A DNA stretch of 64,000 nt from Anastrepha obliqua (lineage: Eukaryota > Arthropoda > Insecta > Diptera > Tephritidae): the NCBI RefSeq assembly GCF_027943255.1, contig NC_072894.1:81879601-81943600 (forward strand), read 5' to 3'. The notes below the pieces were generated by a model, which had not been told where the DNA came from, did no database searches, and worked only from the letters and a program-made list of their open reading frames with translations. Positions 1 through 9,900 of the stretch are shown piece after piece. Every line of letters begins with the position of its first letter. Positions within the stretch are counted from its first letter, which is position 1. Position numbers and translations under genes: made by a program.

Positions 1-1250
1 CATAATACAGTGCAACGGTACATACGCTCCCATGAATATTTCATTGTCGGTTTATCTATTAATTTTCAGGTATTTTCCATGTAGGTGTGTTCGTGTGCTG
101 TGTATGTAGGTGTGGATCTGTGTATTTTGCAATCATTATTTTCAGTTTCGTTTTCATCTGGAATTTCATTTCCATTTCATTTGGCATTTTTGATCAAACA
201 AACATTCGAAACAACTAACTATAAATAAGCGCCAACAAAAATTGCAATCGCATCTTTGTTTGTTTGTATGTGCACTTACATATATGTATGTACTTGTATG
301 TACATATTCATGCATTTAGGTCGTCGTGTATGAATCGATTTTGCTGATACTACTGCTGCCGACGATGGCATTGATCTGCACTCTTGCATTTCAAGTAGTC
401 GCTACAATGGCAACAACAAAAATAACAAATTATTCAACAACTGTGCATCAAATCAACTGTCGCGTTGCATCCATTGATGAATGTGAATGCCGTTGCCAAT
501 AATAAATTTCAAATGTCTTCTACAAACAGTGTTACTTGGATATTTGTGTATGACACTCAAAACTATACATTTCTGTTATTCTCATTGATTTTTTCAGAAA
601 ATTTGAAAATAGTTATAAGTTATCAGTTAAGGGCGTTGTTATTCTCAATGCGAAATCCACCTGTTCCAAGTAGTTCAAAAAAAATTTGTTGACCTCATTG
701 AGAACCGACTTGGGAAACTAAAACCGGTTGGAAAACAGATTACGGTATATTCAAAAGCATAAATTAAATTTCATTTGATGTTTATCCTACTAGAAGCTAA
801 GAGCTTTCTAATCACGAGCATGCACATTTAATTATACGAATTATACATGCGGGAAGCTTGCTTTTTCCAGAGTTTACTGCTCATCATTAGCATCCAACCT
901 CGTCAACACCATACCAACTCGTATAAAATATTGTTAAGAAAACACCACCGAAGACATTTTATACGACTTGTGTTTCGACATGTCTAATGCTGTAGCTGGC
1001 ATTGGCGCTGGTGTTGGTGTTGGCGTGGTGCTGGTCGATCGTTGGCACAGCCAATGGCAAAGTTGTTGTTGTTGATGTCGTCGCATTCAATAAATTTCAC
1101 TTTCACTAATTATGTCACACGTCGATGACGATGCATACATATGTACGTACATGCCTGTATGCATGCGCGTACTTGAGCAAACGTCTGTCATTAAAAACTA
1201 TTGAGACTCAGTAATTCGAATTTATGTTAGCTTCAAATAATTTTTGATTA
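1..1250. other. Non-coding host DNA, no gene recognised
   Basis: AT-rich fly-type sequence with scattered TATG/ATAC and TTG-rich stretches. I see no credible coding region, RNA gene or transposon end. It runs up to the TGTA that is duplicated by the errantivirus insertion. Confidence 0.6.
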
Positions 1251-1254
1251 TGTA

Positions 1255-1586
1255 AGTTTTTAATTCGAAAGTCGAATTGAGTTTTTAAAAAAGATCGGAG
1301 CTAATGCACCGCTTTATTGGACTCCAGTTTTAGACTGAAAATTTATTTTTACAATTCAATTAATTATACTAAGTTTTACAATATTAATGCAAATATTGCA
1401 TTTTTAATTCTTTGGAAAGAATTGCCCAATTAGTGCCTGCAGGTCATATTCTGTTACTTGCATTTCCGGCACGCTTAAGAAATAAATTGCTTAGCTAATG
1501 TCTACAACTTGTTTGTCTTATTAAATTACAATTAAGTAAAGCAAAAGCAAAGGAAAAAGAGAAAATAAACGTAGCGCGTGTTAACT
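1255..1586 (-). repeat. 3' LTR of the errantivirus
   Basis: 332 bp, the same as the copy at 8449-8780 in every base I compared. Read on the minus strand it starts AGTTAACACGCG and ends AATTAAAAACT. An AATAAA-type polyadenylation signal lies on the minus strand at about 1313-1318. The host TGTA precedes it at 1251-1254. Confidence 0.95.
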
Positions 1587-1597
1587 CCTCCGCATTT
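1587..1597 (-). promoter_or_regulatory. Polypurine tract of the errantivirus
   Basis: Directly upstream of the 3' LTR in element orientation the minus strand reads GCGGAGG and then AGTTAAC, the LTR start. This is where the plus-strand primer of an LTR retroelement lies. The tract is short but well placed, directly after the env stop codon. Confidence 0.6.
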
Positions 1598-3182
1598 AAA
1601 AACGAACGTCCTCGTGCGTCTGAGTAGGATAATCTTCAGGATGTGGTTCGGGTTGTTGGAAATTTTTAACTGTTACCTCTTGTAATGGGGCCCTTTTGAA
1701 GAATTCGGAGACGTGTTTGGCCCCTCGCTTTGGGCCTTTCGTTGAAGTTAGTTTTAGTACCCCGATTGCCATTAGAGTTAAAGTTATACCAGATATCCCA
1801 AAATTAACTATTGATGTTGTTAATCCTTTATTTTTTAAAGTCTCGATATAGTTTATGTTTTTTAGGTGAAGTTCTTTCATCATTTCCAGGCTTAGTAATT
1901 CTTCTTCGGCCGTAAGTGTTGCATTTGGTTGTAGAACTGCAGGAAGGGGTTTTCCGCTGGAGATTTCTTTAGACAGAAATGTTTGGTTGTTTATTATAAT
2001 GGTGGAGTTATGGTACTGGATTGCGAATGATCCAGTTAAGTTAATCTTCTCCTTGTCGATGTGAACGGTGTCGTTAAATCGATTTAAAAGTATTATTCCT
2101 GGGAGGACTTCTAGGACAGTGGGAATGTGTTGGTTGTTAATCGTGATGCAGCTAGGCGATCGGCTTTTGAGTAGATGAGGAATGCATGTGGAGTTACTGA
2201 TGTCTACAATATTTTCCTTTGTACAAATTTTAATTTCATTATGTTCTTTACAGTTGCTTTTCTTTCCAAAGATTTTATTTTGACATCTTATAATTTTTTC
2301 AAATGGTATTTTATATAATCTATTCCCTTTCTTTATTGCTTTTATTAATAGGGATTCACATAAATTGTTGTCAGTTATTGGGATTTCAATTAAGTATACA
2401 ATCTTAGAATTACTAGAGGCTATCTTAACGTTACTGAATTCAAATGCCTCTTCTATATTAGTGAAGGGAATATTATTTTTCTCAATAATTTCTTTTATTA
2501 GTTTCATTTCAACGTTAGAAAATATATATGAATTTACGATGCCAACTTTGGCCCAATGTATTGCATAATTGATATTTATGATTTCATCTTTTATTAATTG
2601 TAGCTTAAATTTAATGTTTACAGCCATATCATGCTGAACATCTTCCTTATCTTTTAATATTTTAAATATTTTATTTGACACTTCCGTTATATTATTTATT
2701 CTTCCGCTCATTGCTCTATTTATTATTAATTGGTTATTGTTATTTTCAAGTAAATTGTTTATATGATTTTCTAACATAACGAGATCTTCGTGATCCGGGC
2801 TCCCTGTGAGCCATTTCCAGGCGGTACCAATTGCGTTTATGGATCTCTTGTTTACCTTTGGCTTTAATCTACTTAGGAAACTTTGTATTTCGGACATTTC
2901 ATGGAGCAAGAAGGGGAGTAAGGAATTGTCGGGAGTTATTTTGTGTCTTATCGTGGAGTTGAGTTCGTTCAAAGTCCTTTGGTATTCGTCCGTGTCTATT
3001 GTATGTATAATTTTGTAAGTGCCATTTTGGATTTTGGTCCATCCTGTATTAAAGGTTGCAAGTTGTGAATTTGTATAATCGAGGATACGGAACTCGCCTG
3101 TGGCGAGTGGTATTATTAATCTGAAAGCAATAGATGAGTTAAGTTCTAATATTACTCTTGTGTACGGTTCGGTCTTTTTCTG
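1596..3182 (-). CDS. env: Errantivirus envelope protein (F-like fusion glycoprotein)
   Basis: An open frame of 529 codons on the minus strand, ending at a TAA at 1596-1598. The frame has no upstream ATG of its own: it is open to 3182, where the minus strand reads TTATAACAG, a plausible splice acceptor. This fits the spliced env mRNA known for errantiviruses, so I take the whole open frame. Seen in the protein: a dibasic furin-type site (KVNKR) about 112 codons in, followed by the hydrophobic SINAIGTAWKWLTG stretch typical of the fusion peptide region of insect Env/baculovirus F proteins; many N-glycosylation sequons; a hydrophobic membrane segment about 65 residues from the C-terminus; and a short basic tail. 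It overlaps the pol 3' end by about 40 bases. No stop codons or frameshifts are seen. Fusion activity is a family property, not something shown here. Confidence 0.85.
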   Translation of the reverse strand, partial: QKKTEPYTRVILELNSSIAFRLIIPLATGEFRILDYTNSQLATFNTGWTKIQNGTYKIIHTIDTDEYQRTLNELNSTIRHKITPDNSLLPFLLHEMSEIQSFLSRLKPKVNKRSINAIGTAWKWLTGSPDHEDLVMLENHINNLLENNNNQLIINRAMSGRINNITEVSNKIFKILKDKEDVQHDMAVNIKFKLQLIKDEIININYAIHWAKVGIVNSYIFSNVEMKLIKEIIEKNNIPFTNIEEAFEFSNVKIASSNSKIVYLIEIPITDNNLCESLLIKAIKKGNRLYKIPFEKIIRCQNKIFGKKSNCKEHNEIKICTKENIVDISNSTCIPHLLKSRSPSCITINNQHIPTVLEVLPGIILLNRFNDTVHIDKEKINLTGSFAIQYHNSTIIINNQTFLSKEISSGKPLPAVLQPNATLTAEEELLSLEMMKELHLKNINYIETLKNKGLTTSIVNFGISGITLTLMAIGVLKLTSTKGPKRGAKHVSEFFKRAPLQEVTVKNFQQPEPHPEDYPTQTHEDVRF

Positions 3183-6100
3183 TTATAACTACACTAGATT
3201 TGTCTTCCTTTACTATTTCCTTTTTGTATCTGTTAGTAAGTTTTGAGCCTAGTCTTTTATTTATTCGCACGTAAATAATGTCACCTGGCAAATATGTTTT
3301 CATTGGGGTCCTCTTCCGATTGTGTACTTCTAAGTCTTTTGCTTGTTTTTTCCTAAGTGCTTCGATATTTTCCTGCCGGGCCTTCTCGTACTGGTCAGGA
3401 TTTGTAGAGACCCTGCGTCCAAAAAATATTTCTATCGGTTTCTTCCCTGTTGTCGAGTGGACTGTGCAATTGTACTCGTATACCGATCTGTCCAAAATTT
3501 CTAGGAATGTTCTATGGATTCGTTCCGCCTTTAGGCAGCGCGCAATTTCTGAGAGGGTTGAGTGGAATCGTTCCACCTGCCCGTTTACTGTGCTTGTGTA
3601 AGGAGGTGTCTTGTAGATTTCTATTCCGAGTTGATCCTCCAACATAAAACATAAGGAGGCTGAGTTTAATGCTTTTTCATTGTCTACTACTATCATTTTT
3701 GGTACGCCGAATGCAAAAATTATCTGTCTCAGAGGTTCCCTAATATCTTCCGAAGCTCTGCTTTTTATTACTCTAGCTTGGGCATATTTGGAAAATTTGT
3801 CGACTGCAGTAAGAACTAGATTTTTCTCTGTGTTATAAATGTCAATATGCACTATTTCACCGGGATATTTCGGAATGGGAGTTTCGAGCAGCTGTGGCTT
3901 ATTTGGATGTCGGTCATATTTATTCTCCTTGCAAATTTTGCATTGTCTGACTAGAATTTCTATTTTAGCACTCATTTTTGGAAAGTAAAATTTTTGTAAT
4001 AGTTGGATTTTATTTTCCTGTGCATTCCTATGGGCGCGTCTGTGTTCTTCTAGCATTTCTATTTCCTGTCTGGCTTCGTCTGTAAGGTCCTCGACTTTGG
4101 TTTGGGTAAAACGTATTCTGAATTTAGAAAAATGAAGGGGGTATAATCGTTGGATTCTTCCCATGATTGGCTCTGAGGTAAAAAGTCCGTTTATTACCGA
4201 GGGATTTAAATAACGTTTAAGAATTGAAATTAGATTTTGTTCATCGTAATCTTGTTGATTAAAAATGTGTCTATGGTATGTGGGAAAGGGTATTTTGAAT
4301 TGGTAACTATTTTCGTCGCCATTTAGGAGCCAAATTTGGTTCTTGAAAGCATTTATAGGTCCTTCTACAGCTGGGATAAGATTGTGCGCCGAACTTTCGT
4401 CACTATGCTGCGTTCCTGTCAATGAATTGATTTGTGATACTTGTGGCGGTCTTGAGAGTGCGTCGGCCACAATATTGGTTTTTCCTGGTTTGTAGATTAG
4501 CTCGTAGTCATACTCTTCTAATCTGGCCTTCCACCTTTTCATCTTACTGTTGTGGTTTCTGTTGCTTAGGGCGAAAGTGAGTGGCTGATGGTCCGTAACG
4601 ATTTTAACCTTCGCGGAACCGTAAAGGTAGTTTCTCAAGGAATTCAGCGCCCACACTATCGCTAGCATTTCTCTTTCGTTTGCTGCGTAATGCTCTTCGG
4701 CTTTAGAAAGAGTTCTAGAGATGAAAGTTATTGGCTTGTCGTTTTGCGATAGTACGGCTCCAATTGCGTAATTGGAGGCATCTGTTGTTAACACAAATTC
4801 TTTAGAGTAGTCGGGGTATGCAAGCATTATGTCTTTACCAATGAGTGATCGTTTAAGTTTCTCGAAGGAATCTAAGGCGTCTTTGTTCAAGGTTACCATG
4901 ACTTTCTTTGATTGATTCTTGGACACTCGTCCGCCTTCCCCCCTTAAGAGGACTGTAAGGGGTTTCGCGAGCTTCGCGTAGTCTTTGATGAAGCGGCGAT
5001 AATACCCTGAAAGTCCTAAAAATGATCGGAGTTCTTTTAGAGTTTTAGGTATTGGAAACTTTGCTATTGCGTCGGTTTTTTGTGGATTTGTTTTGAGGCC
5101 TTTTTCGGATATTATAAAACCTAAAAATTCCACTTCTGTTTTTAGGAATTGACATTTGTCAAGTTGTACTTTTAGATTTGCTTTTTCTAACGTATCGAAG
5201 ATTTGTTGGATGTCATTAAAGTGAGTTTCCTGGTCTTTACTAAATATTATGATGTCGTCGATGTAGACGTAACATCTCTTTCCTATATGGTTCCTTAAGA
5301 TGTCGTCAAGAGCTCTTTGAAAAATTGAAGGAGCGTTCTTGAGGCCGAAAGGTAGCCGGGTAAATTCGTATTTACCGTGATTTACCGAAAAAGCTGTCTT
5401 CTCTATATCCGATTCCTTTAGAGGAATCTGGTGGAAGCCGCTCTTTAAATCGAGTACTGAGAAGAATTTATTTCTTCCTAGATGTGCTAGTACTCCATTT
5501 ATTTCGGGTATAGGATATCTGTCCGATATAGTTACTAGGTTCAATTTTCGATAGTCAATTACCATGCGAAATTTCTTCTCTCCTGAAGTGTCTGGTTTTT
5601 TTGGTACTATCCATACAGGGGAATTGTATGGAGACCTTGAAGGTCTTATTATACCATTTTGTAGCAAGTCTTTGATTTGTTTCTCTACTTCCACTTTCAG
5701 TGACATAGGGTACGGATAAAATTTGGTGTATATTGGTGTGTCCGTGGACGTCCTTATGCTTCCTTGTACTTTCGTAGTGTATGTCAGTCTTTCTTCAGGT
5801 TCGGTAAAAAGTTTGGGAAAATTCTTCGCAATTGCGTTAAGTGTGGTCTTCTGTCTGTCATTTAGGTGGTCAGTCTGTATGTCTATTGCGTTAATCGATT
5901 GTATGGTTTGCTGTTTTATTTTAATCCTGACTCTATCTTGTATTGTCATATAATTGTATTTTGTGTGGATTACCGCCGAAAGTTGCTTGAGGCTGTCATT
6001 GCCTAAGATGCCGTGGAATGACTTTAAGGAGGGTAATAAAAAAAATTTAATTTTTAGATCGGGTATTCCGAATAAACTAACGTTGGTGTGGTGCGTAATT

Positions 6101-6273
6101 TTTATTTTTCCAGCTATAGTGTTAGCAAAAAAGGGTTGGTTATTTGGGAGGGAATTGGGTACAATAGAGGGTTGCATATAATTGTTGTTTGAGCCCGTAT
6201 CGATCAATATTTTTAAAATTCCTCCTTCCTTCGTTTTACATTCAAAATATGGAAGTGAGGAGTTTGCTAATCT
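3139..6273 (-). CDS. pol: Errantivirus Pol polyprotein (protease, reverse transcriptase, RNase H, integrase)
   Basis: An open frame of more than 1020 codons, read after a -1 shift from gag. Counting from the TTG codon at 6207: retropepsin with DTGS at the start; reverse transcriptase at about 160-420 with YIDD at 315-318; RNase H at about 470-585 (TTDAS, TDHQPL, ADALSR); integrase from about 715 with a zinc-binding pair H722/H726 and C756/C759; and catalytic D789, D842 and E879 in the VHIDIY, VVDNEK and NGQVERFH motifs. The frame has no usable ATG and stays open upstream to the slippery site, as expected for a Gag-Pol fusion. It is complete, with all catalytic residues I know of present. It belongs to the Ty3/gypsy family, errantivirus branch. 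Confidence 0.93.
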   Translation of the reverse strand, partial: RLANSSLPYFECKTKEGGILKILIDTGSNNNYMQPSIVPNSLPNNQPFFANTIAGKIKITHHTNVSLFGIPDLKIKFFLLPSLKSFHGILGNDSLKQLSAVIHTKYNYMTIQDRVRIKIKQQTIQSINAIDIQTDHLNDRQKTTLNAIAKNFPKLFTEPEERLTYTTKVQGSIRTSTDTPIYTKFYPYPMSLKVEVEKQIKDLLQNGIIRPSRSPYNSPVWIVPKKPDTSGEKKFRMVIDYRKLNLVTISDRYPIPEINGVLAHLGRNKFFSVLDLKSGFHQIPLKESDIEKTAFSVNHGKYEFTRLPFGLKNAPSIFQRALDDILRNHIGKRCYVYIDDIIIFSKDQETHFNDIQQIFDTLEKANLKVQLDKCQFLKTEVEFLGFIISEKGLKTNPQKTDAIAKFPIPKTLKELRSFLGLSGYYRRFIKDYAKLAKPLTVLLRGEGGRVSKNQSKKVMVTLNKDALDSFEKLKRSLIGKDIMLAYPDYSKEFVLTTDASNYAIGAVLSQNDKPITFISRTLSKAEEHYAANEREMLAIVWALNSLRNYLYGSAKVKIVTDHQPLTFALSNRNHNSKMKRWKARLEEYDYELIYKPGKTNIVADALSRPPQVSQINSLTGTQHSDESSAHNLIPAVEGPINAFKNQIWLLNGDENSYQFKIPFPTYHRHIFNQQDYDEQNLISILKRYLNPSVINGLFTSEPIMGRIQRLYPLHFSKFRIRFTQTKVEDLTDEARQEIEMLEEHRRAHRNAQENKIQLLQKFYFPKMSAKIEILVRQCKICKENKYDRHPNKPQLLETPIPKYPGEIVHIDIYNTEKNLVLTAVDKFSKYAQARVIKSRASEDIREPLRQIIFAFGVPKMIVVDNEKALNSASLCFMLEDQLGIEIYKTPPYTSTVNGQVERFHSTLSEIARCLKAERIHRTFLEILDRSVYEYNCTVHSTTGKKPIEIFFGRRVSTNPDQYEKARQENIEALRKKQAKDLEVHNRKRTPMKTYLPGDIIYVRINKRLGSKLTNRYKKEIVKEDKSSVVITEKDRTVHKSNIRT

Positions 6274-7598
6274 AAAAAATGGATGTCCGAAAAATCCTCT
6301 GCAGCGTTGTCGTGTGTACCGTACTGTTCGAGAGTTTCTTGCACGTTGTAATTGTCTTGTCTAATTTCGTCGTGTTGGTTTGCATATTCCAAATCTTGTC
6401 GGTATGCAACGCTGTTGCATTGTTCCGCTTCTATGTTAAAGTTTCGTTGTCTTTTTTCCATACCTTGCTGGGGAGGTGGTGGTCTTTTCCCGTGAAATGC
6501 TAGGTTTTGTGGTGGCCTATTAATGTAATTGACCCTTCTCGTCTGCATGCTCTGGTCGATGTCCATTGGTTCAGGTCTTGGCATAGGCTTTGGTGCAAAA
6601 GGTCTAGGTGGTGGCAGGTGTCGAGGTTGAGAATTGAAGTTTTGTTGTTGTGGGAAAAAATTCTGGGGTCTTTGCCAGTGCCCTTGTTGTTGAGGTGGGA
6701 TATAGGAGGGTGGGAGTGTTTGTCTCTGCATTGGTTGATTCCAATGGGCAAGGTGTGGGTAAAATGGTTTCGGTACGGCGTGGGGATGTGGTGGGAAATT
6801 CCTTCGTAGATTTACAGGTGGTTTCCTACTGACGATATTTGCTCGGTAGGTTTGATTCTCCAATTTGAGGCATAATTGCAGAGCCTCTGGAAGGTCTGCT
6901 GGTTCTCTTATCCCTAGGAGTCTCGGAAGGTCACCATTGAGACCTCTAACGAAGGTATCCAACGCTTTGTTTCTATACGTGTCTACAAGAAGTTTCCGGG
7001 GTTCTGATCCGGTTTCTAAACAAGAAATTTTGTTCAGGATCAGAGAAAGGTTTGAATAGACCTTCTGATAATATTCGTGTATGGTTAGATTTCCCTGAGT
7101 CAGTGAGGCCATTTGGTACTCTAAAGTACCTAGGTCTCGTTTGTCGCCGTAATGCGTTGTGAGACAACGTGAAATCGCGGTCCAATTTAAGGGTGTGCTG
7201 TAGGACTCCAGCACAATGTCCGCTTGGCCTGTAATTTTGTTTCGTATGGTGTTTAAGATACCAAAGTATTTATGTGAGCCTCGCATTGGCTCGTACAGTT
7301 GTAGAACTCTATCGACACTTTTCTTCCAGGATCCGAATTCACCTGGGTCCCCTGAAAATTCTCGCAAAGAACGCACAACATCAGGAATTTTGTCGAGTTC
7401 ACTGATTCCTTGGGGTCCTATGTTAACAGGTTCGTCTACCTCTATAACGTTCCTAACTGCTAACCTGTCGTCTAATATTCTATTGACCACTTCTGTTATT
7501 TGCCTAACTATGCCCCTATTTTCTTCGTTTTGGAGATTTGCACCCGGAGGGATTTGCCCTAGAACCGGTGGTCTTATCAGATTGCTTGGATTACTCAT
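6267..7598 (-). CDS. gag: Errantivirus Gag
   Basis: 443 codons from an ATG at 7596-7598 to a TAG at 6267-6269. The N-terminal 250 residues look like an errantivirus capsid region (for example LREFSGDPGEFGSWKKSVDR and a helical region ending in LCLKLENQT). The C-terminal part, about 250-380, is very rich in proline and glutamine with arginine runs. No CCHC zinc knuckle is present, which is usual for errantiviral Gag, where basic residues take over RNA binding. The last codons overlap the pol frame at the TTTTTTA heptamer. Confidence 0.9.
   Translation of the reverse strand: MSNPSNLIRPPVLGQIPPGANLQNEENRGIVRQITEVVNRILDDRLAVRNVIEVDEPVNIGPQGISELDKIPDVVRSLREFSGDPGEFGSWKKSVDRVLQLYEPMRGSHKYFGILNTIRNKITGQADIVLESYSTPLNWTAISRCLTTHYGDKRDLGTLEYQMASLTQGNLTIHEYYQKVYSNLSLILNKISCLETGSEPRKLLVDTYRNKALDTFVRGLNGDLPRLLGIREPADLPEALQLCLKLENQTYRANIVSRKPPVNLRRNFPPHPHAVPKPFYPHLAHWNQPMQRQTLPPSYIPPQQQGHWQRPQNFFPQQQNFNSQPRHLPPPRPFAPKPMPRPEPMDIDQSMQTRRVNYINRPPQNLAFHGKRPPPPQQGMEKRQRNFNIEAEQCNSVAYRQDLEYANQHDEIRQDNYNVQETLEQYGTHDNAAEDFSDIHFLD
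6273..6279 (-). promoter_or_regulatory. Gag-Pol -1 ribosomal frameshift site
   Basis: The minus strand reads TTTTTTA, in the gag frame T-TTT-TTA, just before GAT and the gag stop TAG. Slipping back one base after TTA enters the open pol frame upstream of the protease. TTTTTTA is the classical heptamer used by retroviruses. I did not verify a downstream structure. Confidence 0.75.
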
Positions 7599-7844
7599 CT
7601 TCGATTATTTACGCCTTATAATTTAAATAACGGAAATGTCAAAATTAACTTGTATTTAGATTTTGTCTTGATCCAGAATTGGATTTCTTTATCTTATTCC
7701 TAACTTTCAGATTATTTTATTACACTTTATTTTTTTGTCGATTAAAGATTTTCTATAGTTCTTGGTTTGGACCTTACAAATTAGAACACGCTTTTCGTAC
7801 CTATGCGAAAAGTTAGTTAAAATATATTGGAATACACAATGGAT

Positions 7845-8150
7845 CACTTCTTATTTAATATCTCTAGTTATTAATTTTATTATTTTGTAAATTTAGAAAG
7901 GTTTAATTTCACTTAATGTAATAACTCACTTCTTATTTAATATCTCTAGTTGTTAATTTTATTATTTTGTAAATTTAAAAAGGTCTAATTTCACTTAATG
8001 TAATAACTCACTTCTTATTTAATATCTCTAGTTGTTAATTTTATTATTTTGTAAATTTAAAAAGGTTTAATTTCACTCACTTCTTATTTAGTGTCTCAAG
8101 TTATTAATTTTATTATTTTGTAAATTTAAAAAGGTTTAATTTAACTTAAT
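7845..8150 (-). repeat. 82-bp tandem repeats in the errantivirus leader
   Basis: Copies start at 7845, 7927, 8009 and 8078, each opening with CACTTCTTATTTA. The first two periods are exactly 82 bp. The third is 69 bp after loss of a 13-bp stretch, and the fourth copy is slightly diverged (GTGTCTCAAG for ATCTCTAG). The units are strongly AT-rich. They lie in the untranslated leader between the primer site and gag, the position of the insulator in Drosophila gypsy, but I see no TGCATA core of the Su(Hw) site in them. Confidence 0.9.
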
Positions 8151-8431
8151 GTTTTTAGTTAAATACGCTAACTTACAGTAGGAGTAGCATTGAACTACTC
8201 TTCCCTCGCTGGCTGCACGGATGTATTCCTTTTTGGTCGTTCCGACCTACTGCGGCTCCTGCTGCAACACTTCGATGCGAGGTGGTCTCCGGACGGACAC
8301 AAGAGAGCCTGAGTCTTCTGCTGGAAGTCCTGATGACCAGTCGGAAAATAGGGTTGGTGCCGTTGGGAAGTCAACTTTGATTTCTTCCTTTCACAGACAC
8401 TTTTAAACACTTTACACTTTTTTCGCGACTG

Positions 8432-8449
8432 GTCCCTGCTCGGGCGCCA
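8432..8449 (-). promoter_or_regulatory. tRNA-Lys-type primer binding site
   Basis: The minus strand reads TGGCGCCCGAGCAGGGAC directly at the inner edge of the 5' LTR, sharing the terminal T with the LTR. An 18-nt TGGCGCCC start is the hallmark of tRNA-Lys priming in many retroelements. Confidence 0.9.
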
Positions 8450-8780
8450 GTTTTTAATTCGAAAGTCGAATTGAGTTTTTAAAAAAGATCGGAGCTAATG
8501 CACCGCTTTATTGGACTCCAGTTTTAGACTGAAAATTTATTTTTACAATTCAATTAATTATACTAAGTTTTACAATATTAATGCAAATATTGCATTTTTA
8601 ATTCTTTGGAAAGAATTGCCCAATTAGTGCCTGCAGGTCATATTCTGTTACTTGCATTTCCGGCACGCTTAAGAAATAAATTGCTTAGCTAATGTCTACA
8701 ACTTGTTTGTCTTATTAAATTACAATTAAGTAAAGCAAAAGCAAAGGAAAAAGAGAAAATAAACGTAGCGCGTGTTAACT
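8449..8780 (-). repeat. 5' LTR of the errantivirus
   Basis: 332 bp, apparently the same as the LTR at 1255-1586. It is followed by the target duplication TGTA at 8781-8784. In element orientation it would carry the promoter. Confidence 0.95.
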
Positions 8781-8784
8781 TGTA

Positions 8785-9317
8785 CAACTTTGTAAAGTGT
8801 AGTTTAACAGTAGTTGCTTTCGATTCGCCACCCACTTACCAAATCGTTTGTTGGATATACATATGTATATTCGGGTTGTCAATATTAGCGGAACATTTTT
8901 AAAATGATCCCGGTATTCAGCTTGGAACATAACTTTTAGAGTAAAAATTAAATATTATGAATTGTTATAACTTTGTTGACATAACGGACATACATATATG
9001 GACATATACTCGCATACAGTATTGAAAATTAACGAAATAGGTCAACTGCACCCACCTCGCACATAACGGTAAATACGCAAAGAAAAAAATCGTGATATCT
9101 GTCTTATAAATGAAGCAAAATTACTGAAATTTGTTGTAAATATGATAACAAATCAAAATCAAGCTCACACAAACCAAAGCAAGAAAACTAATACCAAATG
9201 AAAAAAGGACTTTTTGAAAGTAAAAATTACTAAGGAAACATGAAGCAAAATCTAGCAAAAATATACAAAAACAAACATATTTATTCCACTATATTATATA
9301 TATATATATATATATAC
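8785..9317. other. Non-coding stretch ending in a TA microsatellite
   Basis: No gene is recognised. A (TA)n run covers about 9295-9316 and abuts the left edge of a mariner relic, whose terminal repeat is missing there. Confidence 0.6.
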
Positions 9318-9900
9318 ATCTTCTACTCAAATATGAACGAGACGGTATCAATAAAACGGTCCGCGGATGACATATGGCAAAAATAATTTTTTTGTTTTTT
9401 GGTAGGACTGTTATAAGCTTACATGGAAAATTTCAGCGTGATATGTCACATAGTTTGTTTTCTGTGCTACTGTAAACAAGTCAAGCTCGAGTGTGCTCTT
9501 CGAATTTAACGATGGAAATTCAAGTTGAACAAAATTTGTTTGAAATTTTGTTATTCCAACAAAATTTCGGCTTCAGACGCCTTAAAAATGTTGCAGACAA
9601 CCTATGGGGACTCTGCTCTATCGCGTGCACGTGTTTTCCAGTGGTACAAATCGTTCAAAGAGGGCCGTACATCGGTTGAAAACTTGCCTCATGAACGTCG
9701 TCCAGCAACATCAGTAAACGACGAAAACATCGGAAAAGTAAAGGAAATTGTGCTTGAAAATCGCACAAATCGCAAAATCGGTTAACGCTGAATATTATTT
9801 AGACGTTTTAAAGCGTTTGCGCGAGAACATTCGTCTTAAAAGGAAGGAATTGTGGGACAACAAGTCATGGTTCTTGCATCACGATAATGCACCAGCTCAC
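9318..9900 (+). mobile_element. Mariner relic with internal deletion
   Basis: Positions 9318-9500 match, in reverse orientation, the interior of the MITE at 44804-45060, so they are a mariner 5' end and leader without the outer inverted repeat. From about 9512 the transposase N-terminus follows: the paired helix-turn-helix region with ALKMLQTTYGDSALSRA and VFQWYKSFKEGRTSVENLPH, then a break after NRTNRKI near 9780. The sequence then jumps to EYYLDVLKRLRENIR and FLHHDNAPAH, the block with the second catalytic aspartate. The part with the first catalytic aspartate is deleted, and the last part is cut off by a SINE fragment at 9901. A dead copy. Confidence 0.8.

Larger units (their letters stand above)
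1255..8780 (-). mobile_element. Complete errantivirus (gypsy-group LTR retrotransposon with env)
   Basis: A 7526-bp endogenous retroviral element on the minus strand. It is bounded by two 332-bp direct LTRs starting AGTT and ending AACT (read on the plus strand), flanked by a 4-bp duplication TGTA at 1251-1254 and 8781-8784. In element order it has 5' LTR, tRNA-Lys-type primer binding site, a long leader with tandem repeats, gag, pol (-1 frameshift), env, a purine tract and the 3' LTR. All three frames are open, and base-by-base reading shows no difference between the LTRs, which implies a recent insertion. The integrase and reverse transcriptase motifs and the env gene place it in the insect errantivirus group (gypsy, ZAM, yoyo type). 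I cannot assign a named element. Whether it is active is inference. Confidence 0.95.

Noticed and set aside
8195..8410. 71-codon frame in the errantivirus leader
   Set aside because: It starts at GTG rather than ATG and has no similarity I recognise; leader sequence is expected to be noncoding.
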